Assembly (NCBI GenBank): GCA_023457715.1
Contig: JAEWKR010000176.1
Span: 1 to 35,283, forward strand
Direction: 5' to 3'
DNA: 35,283 bases
DNA from: Verrucomicrobiota bacterium
GTDB lineage: Bacteria > Verrucomicrobiota > Verrucomicrobiia > Opitutales > Opitutaceae
Positions 16,772 through 23,873 of the stretch are shown here, piece by piece. Each line of letters begins with the position of its first letter. The first letter of the stretch is position 1. The position numbers and the translations under genes are program-made. Below the pieces are notes generated by a model. The model was not told the origin of the DNA. It saw only the letters and a list, made by a program, of their open reading frames with translations, and did not search any database.

Positions 16772-19111
16772 ATGCTCGAACGCTTCACCGCCTGGATGTT
16801 TCGCTGGCGCACGCCGCTGATTCTGGCGTTCACGTTGCTGACGTCTGGCATGGCCTACCTGGCCACGCAGCTCAAGGTCGACGCCAGCTACGAAAAATCC
16901 CTGCCCCTGGAGCATCCTTATATCCAGACCCTCACCCAGTACCGTTCGATCGTGGGCGGCGGCAACCGGGTGCTGGTGGCGTTGATCGCGCGTGATGGCA
17001 ACATGTTCACGCCGCAGTTCTTCGACCAGCTGCGGCAGGCCACCGATGAAGTGACCTTCCTGCCGGCGATCGATCGGCCCCAGGTCCAGTCCCTCTTCAC
17101 CCCCAACGTCCGCTATGTCGAGGTGGTCGAAGACGGTTTCACGGGCGGCAATGTGATACCTTCCGATTTCCGCCCCGACGCGGACGGTTTTGCCCGCGTG
17201 CGGGAAAACATCATCAAGTCCGGCAAGCTCGGCCAGTTGGTGGCCAACGATTTCAGCGGTGCGATCGTCAGCGCCCCCGTCCTCGAGACCGATCCGCAGA
17301 CCGGGTTGAAAGTGGACTATGTGCAGGTCTCCGCGGGTCTCGAGGCCCTGCGCGACCGGGTGCAGCGCGAAACCGACGGCGCGGTCAGCGTGCACATCAT
17401 CGGCTTCGCGAAGGTCATCGGCGACGTCAGCGCCGGGGCCCGGGGCGTTCTCCTGCTCTTCGGCGCGGCGGTCGTCATCACCGCCCTGCTGGTGTGGAAC
17501 TATGCCGGACGCTGGAAGCTCGCGGCCGCCCCGATCGTCGCGTCGCTCGTGGCCGTGATCTGGCAGCTGGGCGCGCTGGTGGCTCTCGGCTACGGTATCG
17601 ACCCGTTCTCGATTCTCGTGCCTTTTCTCGTGTTCGCGATCGGCGTCAGCCACGGCGTCCAGAAGATCTGCACGTTCCGGAACGAGATGTTCAAGGGGCA
17701 CGACGGCCCCACCGCGGCGCGCGCCGCGTTCATGCAGCTGATCGTTCCCGGCATCGTGGCCTTGTGCACCGACATCGTCGGCTTCGCCACCATGCTGGTG
17801 ATCAGGATTGAGACGATCCGCGAACTCGCGATCACCGCGAGCCTCGGCGTCGCCGTCATCGTCATCACCAATTTCTTCCTCCTGCCGCTGATGCTGTCGT
17901 ACCTGCGGCTGCCTCCGTCCTACGCCAAATGGGTCGCCAAACGGCGCGCCTTCGGGGACCGGATCAGCGAGCGTCTCGCGTCCAAGATGCAGCCGCGTCC
18001 GTCGCTGATCATCATCTGCATCGGCGTGGCGCTGGGCGCCTGGGGGCTCCTGAAGGCGGACGACGTCCGCATCGGCGACACCCAGGCCGGCGTGCCCGAA
18101 CTGCGGCAGGACTCCCGCTACAACCAGGACACCCAAATCATCACCTCCCGCTTCAGCATCGGCGTGGATATCCTGACGGTGATCGTCCAATCCGTCCCGA
18201 ACGGCTGCGTTGACCACGAGGTCGTCGCCCTGATGGACCGGTTCGAGGGCCATGTGCGCCAGGTTCCCGGGGTGCAATCGGTCGTCTCGCTCGCCAGCGT
18301 CGCAAAGGTGATCAATGCCGGCTATAGCGAGGGCTCGCTGAAATGGCGGGTGCTCCCGCGCAACGAGCAGGCCCTCGCCCAGGCCGTGTCGCCCGTCGAG
18401 ACCGCCACCGGCTTGCTCAACGCCGACGGGAGCGTCATGCCGGTCATGATCTTCCTTTCGGATCACAAGGCCGAAACGCTGCGCGCCGTGACCGACGCGG
18501 TGAAGGCGTTCTCCGCCGCCAATCCTTCGCCGAAGGCGCAGTTCCTCCTCGCCAGCGGCAACGCCGGGGTCATGGCCGCCACCAACGAGGTCGTGGCCGC
18601 CGCGGAGCGCCCCATCCTCCTGTGGGTCTTTGGCGCCGTCATCACCCTCTGTCTGCTCACGTTCCGTTCGATCCGCGCCGCCCTGTGCATCGTCACCCCG
18701 CTCGCGATCGTCAGCTTCCTCGCCTACGCGGTGATGGTCTACTGCAACATCGGCCTCAAGACCTCCACCCTGCCCATGCTTGCGCTCGGCATCGGCATCG
18801 GGGTCGATTATGGCATCTACATCTTCGCGCGGTTGCAGGCCGCGCTTCGGGCCGGCGAATACTTCGAGGATGCCGCCACCGCGGCCGGCAAGGACGCCGG
18901 CGCCGCCGTCGTGTTCACCGGCCTCACGCTCGCGATCGGCGTCAGCACGTGGCTCTTCTCCGACCTCAAGTTCCAGGCCGACATGGGACTGCTGCTGACC
19001 TTCATGTTTCTCGTGAACATGGTCGCCGCCATCATCCTCATGCCCGCCATCGCCCGGTGGTTTTGGCGCCACCACAAGGGAAATGAACGGACCGTCACGA
19101 GTAAGGGTTAG
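16772..19111 (+). CDS. MMPL/RND superfamily exporter
   Basis: A 779-residue inner-membrane transporter of the MMPL/COG1033 group. It has the RND layout: a first helix (residues 13-30), a periplasmic domain to about 225, five helices to about 400, a repeat helix near 410, a second periplasmic domain, and five helices from about 610 to 770. In the second half the proton-relay pair Asp679-Tyr680 lies in GIGVDYGIYIFAR. The equivalent place in the first half is Ser293-His294 in FAIGVSHGVQKI, so only one half carries the pair. It is the last gene of the DUF1302-DUF1329-YCF48 cassette and would supply the energy-driven export step for a lipid-like cargo. The cargo is unknown. The gene ends directly at a large word repeat. 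Confidence 0.92.
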   Translation: MLERFTAWMFRWRTPLILAFTLLTSGMAYLATQLKVDASYEKSLPLEHPYIQTLTQYRSIVGGGNRVLVALIARDGNMFTPQFFDQLRQATDEVTFLPAIDRPQVQSLFTPNVRYVEVVEDGFTGGNVIPSDFRPDADGFARVRENIIKSGKLGQLVANDFSGAIVSAPVLETDPQTGLKVDYVQVSAGLEALRDRVQRETDGAVSVHIIGFAKVIGDVSAGARGVLLLFGAAVVITALLVWNYAGRWKLAAAPIVASLVAVIWQLGALVALGYGIDPFSILVPFLVFAIGVSHGVQKICTFRNEMFKGHDGPTAARAAFMQLIVPGIVALCTDIVGFATMLVIRIETIRELAITASLGVAVIVITNFFLLPLMLSYLRLPPSYAKWVAKRRAFGDRISERLASKMQPRPSLIIICIGVALGAWGLLKADDVRIGDTQAGVPELRQDSRYNQDTQIITSRFSIGVDILTVIVQSVPNGCVDHEVVALMDRFEGHVRQVPGVQSVVSLASVAKVINAGYSEGSLKWRVLPRNEQALAQAVSPVETATGLLNADGSVMPVMIFLSDHKAETLRAVTDAVKAFSAANPSPKAQFLLASGNAGVMAATNEVVAAAERPILLWVFGAVITLCLLTFRSIRAALCIVTPLAIVSFLAYAVMVYCNIGLKTSTLPMLALGIGIGVDYGIYIFARLQAALRAGEYFEDAATAAGKDAGAAVVFTGLTLAIGVSTWLFSDLKFQADMGLLLTFMFLVNMVAAIILMPAIARWFWRHHKGNERTVTSKG

Positions 19112-19370
19112 AAAATCCCAAATCCCAAACGTCCAAACGCCAAATAAATCCCAGGACTCAAATCCCAAACCCTGGGATCCGCCGACACTTCCTTTGGGAT
19201 TTGGACTTTTGGGATTTGGGATTTCTTTGGAAGTTGGACGTTTGGGATTTGGGATTTCTTTAGGATCTGGGATTTCTTTGGGTTTTGGCCGTTTGGGATT
19301 TGAGATTTCTTTGTGATTTGGCCGTTTGGGATTTGGGATTTCTTCAGGATCTGGCATTTCCTTGGCCGGC
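19112..19370. repeat. word repeat array of TTGGGAT / ATCCCAA 7-mers
   Basis: Starting at the base after the MMPL stop codon, the left part (19112-19165) reads ATCCCAA-type 7-mers with ACGTCCA variants. The right part (19194-19370) is a longer run of the complementary word TTGGGAT. Right-hand words are grouped in four imperfect direct units of about 33-50 bases, each joining two TTGGGAT words to TTCTTT and a GGA-TTGG-CG tail. Arms can pair over several stretches. Together with the next 58 bases this fills the 317-base gap between the MMPL and AI-2E-type genes; no gene is visible in it. Confidence 0.92.
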
Positions 19371-19428
19371 TCCCCGTCAGTTGGGGTTGCGCTCCACGGG
19401 CTTCGCGCTTCCATGAGGGCTCCCTGCT

Positions 19429-20574
19429 GTGTCCCTTCCCCCGTCCGACCCCATTCTGTCCGACACCCAGCGTCGCATCGTCGGCTTCGCGCTCACCTTT
19501 CTGGCCTTTGTCGGAACGGCCGCGCTGATCATCGTCAGCTTCATCGTCCTGGGCCGCCTCCTCGGCTTTTTCTCCTCGGTGATCTGGCCGCTGGCCGTCG
19601 CCGGCGTGCTCGCATTGATTCTGCGCCCCGTCGTGGACTGGCTGGAGCACAGGCTGCGCCACCGGCGGCTCGCCGCAGTCGTTCTCCTCTACGGCACCGT
19701 CCTGCTCGCCTTCGTCGGGGGCCTCGTGTTGATCCTGCCGCCGTTGATCGAGCAGACCCTCGATTTCATCGCGTACCTGCCGGACCTCTGGAAAAACGCC
19801 TCGGACTACGTGCAACAGCACTACCCGAAATGGGTGACGATGGCCCGCGGGCAGATGGACAAATACGGCGTGCCGAACATCGCCGAACTGCTCGCCAGCG
19901 AAACCAAGGCGCTCCTCGCGCACGCCATCCCCTCCGTGCGGATCGCCTTCGGCGGCGTCCTCGACGCGTTCGGTTTCCTCACGCACCTGATCATCGTCCC
20001 GGTGTACCTGTTCTTCTTCCTGCTCATGCGCGGCGAGCCCACGGGAAACCTCGGTTCGCACCTGCCGTTTCTCCGCCCCAGCCTCCGGGACGACGTCGTG
20101 TTCCTCACCCGCGAATTCGTCACGATCGTCGAATCCTTCTTCCGCGGTCAGTTGCTCATCGGGCTGTGCATGGGCGTGCTGTACGCGATCGGCTTCACTG
20201 CGGTGGGTCTCAAGTTCGGCCTCTTCATCGGGCTGGCGCTCGGCATGCTGAACATCATCCCCTATCTCGGCACCATCCTCGGTCTGGCGACGACCATCCC
20301 GCTGGCCTTCTTCCAGCCCGGTGGCGGCCTCAAGCTGGTGCTGTCGATCCTGGTCGTGAAACTGATCGTCCAGTCGATCGAAGGGTGGATTCTCACGCCG
20401 AAGATCATGGGCGATCGCACCGGGCTGCATCCGGCGGCGATCATCTTCGCCGTGTTCTTCTGGGGCACCGCGTTTCACGGCGTGCTCGGCATGGTGCTCG
20501 CCGTGCCGCTCACCGCGTTTTTTGTGACGGCCTGGCGCCTGGCGAAGTACAAGTATTTCCGGCCGGTGCCATGA
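19429..20574 (+). CDS. AI-2E family transporter (PF01594-type permease)
   Basis: A 381-residue polytopic membrane protein of the AI-2E transporter family. Two N-terminal helices (around residues 18-60) are followed by VRPVVDWLE-like LRPVVDWLEHRL, a third helix, and a long soluble segment with coiled character. A C-terminal group of helices contains IVVPVYLFFFLL, GLALGMLNIIPYLGTILG and EGWILTPKIMG, all hallmark pieces. Members have been linked to autoinducer-2 export or to Na+/H+ antiport, so substrate cannot be assigned. The start is GTG at 19429, the only start giving a normal N-terminus. It overlaps the next gene by four bases (ATGA). Confidence 0.92.
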   Translation: MSLPPSDPILSDTQRRIVGFALTFLAFVGTAALIIVSFIVLGRLLGFFSSVIWPLAVAGVLALILRPVVDWLEHRLRHRRLAAVVLLYGTVLLAFVGGLVLILPPLIEQTLDFIAYLPDLWKNASDYVQQHYPKWVTMARGQMDKYGVPNIAELLASETKALLAHAIPSVRIAFGGVLDAFGFLTHLIIVPVYLFFFLLMRGEPTGNLGSHLPFLRPSLRDDVVFLTREFVTIVESFFRGQLLIGLCMGVLYAIGFTAVGLKFGLFIGLALGMLNIIPYLGTILGLATTIPLAFFQPGGGLKLVLSILVVKLIVQSIEGWILTPKIMGDRTGLHPAAIIFAVFFWGTAFHGVLGMVLAVPLTAFFVTAWRLAKYKYFRPVP

Positions 20575-20846
20575 GCGGACGCCGCCCGCCCCCGGAGTGC
20601 GCCAACTGCGGCGCCGCCATTCCCCGGGACGCCCGTTCGTGTCCGGACTGCGGCGCCGACGAACGTACCGGCTGGCGCGAAACCGATGTGTACGACGGCC
20701 TCGATCTGCCGGCCGGCGCGTTCGACGACGACGAAACCTCCCGCCGCCGCACCCCGCCCCGCGTCAATGGCCTCGCCTGGTATTGGTGGCTCGTGGCGGC
20801 GCTGCTGCTCGCCGGCATCGCCTGGTCGTTGGTGCCGTCGCCGTAA
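20571..20846 (+). CDS. small zinc-ribbon protein with one C-terminal membrane helix
   Basis: A 91-residue protein. Residues 10-28 hold a zinc ribbon (CANCGAAIPRDARSCPDCGAD, written here as two CxxC knuckles at Cys10/13 and Cys24/27). A charged linker with DDDETSRRR follows, and one membrane helix (WYWWLVAALLLAGIAWSLV) ends the chain. It is therefore tail-anchored with the ribbon in the cytosol, if the usual topology holds. The ATG overlaps the permease stop, so it is translationally coupled and may be a partner of that permease; this is inference. Its TAA is also the first bases of the ATTTCAG repeat. Similar zinc-ribbon membrane proteins are common hypotheticals. Confidence 0.85.
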   Translation: MSGRRPPPECANCGAAIPRDARSCPDCGADERTGWRETDVYDGLDLPAGAFDDDETSRRRTPPRVNGLAWYWWLVAALLLAGIAWSLVPSP

Positions 20847-20916
20847 TTTCAGATTTCAGATTTCAAATTTCAGATCCTCGGAATCCGAATCTGAAATCTG
20901 AAATTTGAAATCTGAA
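20846..20916. repeat. inverted repeat of ATTTCAR 7-mer words
   Basis: Left arm 20846-20875 is the 7-mer series ATTTCAG, ATTTCAG, ATTTCAA, ATTTCAG; the right arm 20887-20916 is the reverse complement with the word order changed. About 27 of 30 positions pair, and the mismatches fall where the order of CAG and CAA words differs. The loop is about 11-13 bases. It starts on the TAA of the zinc-ribbon gene and ends 24 bases before the exonuclease-ligase start. The same words form the element at 2102-2270. Confidence 0.95.
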
Positions 20917-20940
20917 GTTATTGCCTGAGCTTACCGGTTC

Positions 20941-23751
20941 ATGCCCTGGCAGGTCGAATTTCGTGCGGGAGTGCGCCTTCCGCAGATCGGATGGTGGTTG
21001 GACGCGCATTTCCCGCAGTCGCGGGCCTTCGTCTCGCACGCCCATTCGGATCACATCGCGCCTCACGGGGAGATTCTCTGCTCGCTTGGCACGTCGCGGC
21101 TGATGCGCGCGCGCATGCCGGGCGAGCGCGTGGAACACGTGCTCGACTTCGGCCAGGGCGAGCAGTTGACGCCTGACTGCACCGTGACTTTGCACCCCGC
21201 GGGCCACATCTTCGGCTCCGCCCAGGCCCTGCTGCACCACGCCCAGCACGGGCGGCTTCTCTACACCGGCGATTTCAAGCTGCGGCAGGGGCGTTCGGCC
21301 GAGACCTGCGCGACGCCGCGCGCCGATGTTCTGATCATGGAGACGACGTTCGGCCGGCCGCATTACGTCTTTCCGCCGACCAGCCAGGTGCTCAACGACA
21401 TCGCGGCGTTCTGCCACGCGTGCGTCGACGACGGCGAGGTCCCGGTGCTGTTCGGCTACAGCCTCGGCAAGAGCCAGGAACTTCTCAGTGGTTTGGCGGA
21501 AGCCAGGCTGCCGATCATGCTCCATCCGCAAACCCTGCGGCTCACCCGCATCTACGAGGAACTTGGGATGCGTTTCCCGCCTCATCGGGGCTTCGCAGCG
21601 GACGACGTGGCCGGCCACGTGGTGATCTGCCCGCCCCAGCACCACAACGGCGCCTTCCTCAAGCAGATCCCGCGGAAACGGACCGCGATGATCACCGGCT
21701 GGGCGATGGATCCCGGCGCGATCTACCGCTACCAGTGCGATGCGGCGTTCCCGCTCTCCGATCACGCGGACTATCCCGATCTGCTGCGCTTTGTGGACGC
21801 GGTGCAGCCCCGCCTGGTGCTGACGCTGCATGGCTTCGCCCAGGAGTTCGCGCTGACCTTGCGCGAGCGCGGGGTCGAAGCCTGGGCCATCGGCGAGGAC
21901 AACCAGCTGGAGCTCGGGGTGCAGATCGAGGGACGCCCGTGGCCCGTACCAGGCGGATCGGCGAGCGTGGCGGCGTTCGAGAAAACGCGGACCCAGAGCG
22001 GCGCTCAGGAGAAAGCCGAGCCGGTCGAAGCCTGCTCCGCCGCCGCGCACAACTGCTTCGTCCGGTTCTGCCAGGTCGCCGAACGCGTCAAGGCCACCCC
22101 GCGCAAGCTCGAGAAGATCGACGCCTTGCGCGCGTACCTCGCCGAGCTCTCCGCCGGCGACGCCGCGCTGGCCGCGCTGTTCTTCACCGCCCGTCCCTTC
22201 CCGCAGTCCGCCAATCGCGTGCTCACCATGGGCTGGTCGGTGATCAAGCGCGCCGTCCTCGAGGTAGCCCAGGCGACCGAGGCCGACTACCGCGCCGCGT
22301 ATCAGCGCTTCGCGGACGCCGGCGACGCCGCCGAGGCGCTGCTCCAGTCGGCGAGCCGCCCGGTGCCCGCGCCCTCCGAGCTCCCCCTCACCGGGATCAG
22401 CGACCTCTTCGCCCAGGTGGCTGACGCCCGCGGTCCCGCCGCCAAGCTGGACCTCTTCCGCGCGCAACTCGCGGCACTCTCGCCGCTCGAGGCCAAGTAC
22501 CTGGTCAAGATCGTGACTGGCGACCTGCGGATCGGTCTGAAGGAGGGACTCGTCGAGGAGGCGATCGCCGCGGCGGTCGACCAGCCGATCGAAGCCGTCC
22601 GGGAAGCCAACATGCTGAGCGGCGACATCAGCCTCGTGACCCGCGCGGCGCACGAAGGCCGGCTGGCGGAGATCGAGCTGCGTCTCTTCCACCCGCTGCA
22701 GTTCATGCTCGCCAGCCCGGAACCAACCGCGGCGGCGATCCTGGAACGGCTCCCGGCACCCGTGTGGCTCGAGGAGAAGTACGACGGCATCCGCTGCCAG
22801 GTGCACAAGCAGGGGGACCGGGCCGAAATCTACTCCCGCGATCTCAAACGGATCACCGGGCAATTTCCCGATCTCGCGCGGGCGGCCCTGGACCTGCGCG
22901 GTGACGTCATTCTCGACGGTGAACTCCTCGCCTGGCGCGACGGCCGCGCGCTGCCTTTCGCCGAACTCCAAAAGCGCCTCGGCCGCAAAGGCGACGACTT
23001 TTTCCTCGGCGCGGAAATCCCCGTGTCCGTGTCCTGCTACGATCTGTTGTGGCACAATGGCGAGAGCCTGCTGAAGGCCCCCCTCGCGGAACGCCGTCGG
23101 CGGCTGAGCCAGCTCCTCGCCCCTGGCCTCCCTCCGGCTGCGCTGCCCGAAAGCTCTGACTCGCCGCGCGCGATCGTCGGAAAATACCTCCTGGCCCCCA
23201 CCCAACAGGCCCACACGGTCGAGGACATCAACGCGGCCTTTCTCGCGGCCCGCCAGCGCGGCAACGAGGGGCTCATGGCCAAGGACCCCGCGAGCATCTA
23301 CACCCCGGGGCGCCGCGGACTCGCGTGGCTGAAACTGAAGCAGGCTTTTGCCACGCTCGACGTCGTCGTCGTGGGCGTGGAGTACGGTCACGGCAAGCGG
23401 CGCGACGTCCTGAGCGATTACACCTTTGCGGTCCGCGATGTGGAGCACGACCGCCTCCTGACCGTCGGCAAGGCGTACTCCGGCCTCACCGACCTCGAGA
23501 TCGCCGCCCTCACCGAGCATTTCCTGGCCCACACGCTCGAGGTGCACGGTCGCTACCGCAGCGTCGTGCCGGACACCGTGCTGGAGATCGCCTTCGACAC
23601 CATCCAACCCAGCGACCGCCACCAAAGCGGCTTTGCCCTCCGCTTCCCCCGCATCACGCGCATCCGGACGGACAAAACGCCCGCGGAGATCGATACCTTG
23701 GAAACCTGCCGAAAGCTGGCGGCAGCCGCAGGAACGTGGAGGGCGGAGTGA
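20941..23751 (+). CDS. fused ligase-associated MBL-fold exonuclease and ATP-dependent DNA ligase
   Basis: A 936-residue fusion of two proteins that are usually separate. Residues 1-340 match the ligase-associated DNA-damage-response exonuclease (metallo-beta-lactamase/beta-CASP fold): SHAHSDH gives His33, His35, Asp37 and His38, then HPAGHIFGSAQ, YTGDFK, and LSDHADYPDLL. After a linker (about 340-370, TQSGAQEKAEPVEA) comes an ATP-dependent ligase: helical DNA-binding domain to about 590, adenylation domain with Lys613 in EEKYDGIR, motif III DGELLAW, motif IV NEGLMAKDP, motif V WLKLK, and an OB-fold end. The reading frame is continuous with no internal stop. It heads the repair operon with the helicase and phosphoesterase. 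Expected role: processing and sealing breaks. The ATG at 20941 fits the exonuclease family start. Confidence 0.94.
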   Translation: MPWQVEFRAGVRLPQIGWWLDAHFPQSRAFVSHAHSDHIAPHGEILCSLGTSRLMRARMPGERVEHVLDFGQGEQLTPDCTVTLHPAGHIFGSAQALLHHAQHGRLLYTGDFKLRQGRSAETCATPRADVLIMETTFGRPHYVFPPTSQVLNDIAAFCHACVDDGEVPVLFGYSLGKSQELLSGLAEARLPIMLHPQTLRLTRIYEELGMRFPPHRGFAADDVAGHVVICPPQHHNGAFLKQIPRKRTAMITGWAMDPGAIYRYQCDAAFPLSDHADYPDLLRFVDAVQPRLVLTLHGFAQEFALTLRERGVEAWAIGEDNQLELGVQIEGRPWPVPGGSASVAAFEKTRTQSGAQEKAEPVEACSAAAHNCFVRFCQVAERVKATPRKLEKIDALRAYLAELSAGDAALAALFFTARPFPQSANRVLTMGWSVIKRAVLEVAQATEADYRAAYQRFADAGDAAEALLQSASRPVPAPSELPLTGISDLFAQVADARGPAAKLDLFRAQLAALSPLEAKYLVKIVTGDLRIGLKEGLVEEAIAAAVDQPIEAVREANMLSGDISLVTRAAHEGRLAEIELRLFHPLQFMLASPEPTAAAILERLPAPVWLEEKYDGIRCQVHKQGDRAEIYSRDLKRITGQFPDLARAALDLRGDVILDGELLAWRDGRALPFAELQKRLGRKGDDFFLGAEIPVSVSCYDLLWHNGESLLKAPLAERRRRLSQLLAPGLPPAALPESSDSPRAIVGKYLLAPTQQAHTVEDINAAFLAARQRGNEGLMAKDPASIYTPGRRGLAWLKLKQAFATLDVVVVGVEYGHGKRRDVLSDYTFAVRDVEHDRLLTVGKAYSGLTDLEIAALTEHFLAHTLEVHGRYRSVVPDTVLEIAFDTIQPSDRHQSGFALRFPRITRIRTDKTPAEIDTLETCRKLAAAAGTWRAE

Positions 23752-23850
23752 GTTTATGATTTATGATTGGACCCATCGACATTGCACGCCCGGCAACCCA
23801 GCGGCCCAAGGCCGCCCAATCGTAACTCATCAATCGAGAATCATAAATGT
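23752..23850. repeat. word repeat of TTATGAT / ATCATAA 7-mers
   Basis: The left arm (23753-23770) reads TTTATGATTTATGATTGG and directly follows the ligase TGA. The right arm (23817-23849) carries degraded complementary words (AATCGTA, ACTCATC, AATCGAG, AATCATA). The 46-base loop is GC-rich with a CGGCCC/GGGCCG-like centre. It lies between the ligase and the helicase within the repair operon. Its right end overlaps the first possible helicase ATG (23847). Confidence 0.75.
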
Positions 23851-23873
23851 TCCGCCGTCTCACCACGCCCTCC

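Noticed and set aside
19112..19370. CRISPR array
   Set aside because: The units are short words with variable tails and no constant repeat-unique spacer pattern, arms occur in both orientations, and no cas gene is present.
15566..19414. A 1282-codon open frame on the minus strand opposite DUF1329, YCF48-like and MMPL genes
   Set aside because: It is the low-stop antisense frame of GC-rich genes. Its translation is rich in Arg, Gly, Asp and His with no recognisable domain, and the plus-strand genes are clear families.
20863..23625. A 920-codon minus-strand open frame opposite the exonuclease-ligase gene
   Set aside because: It is an antisense artefact of high GC; the plus strand encodes intact metal and ligase motifs.
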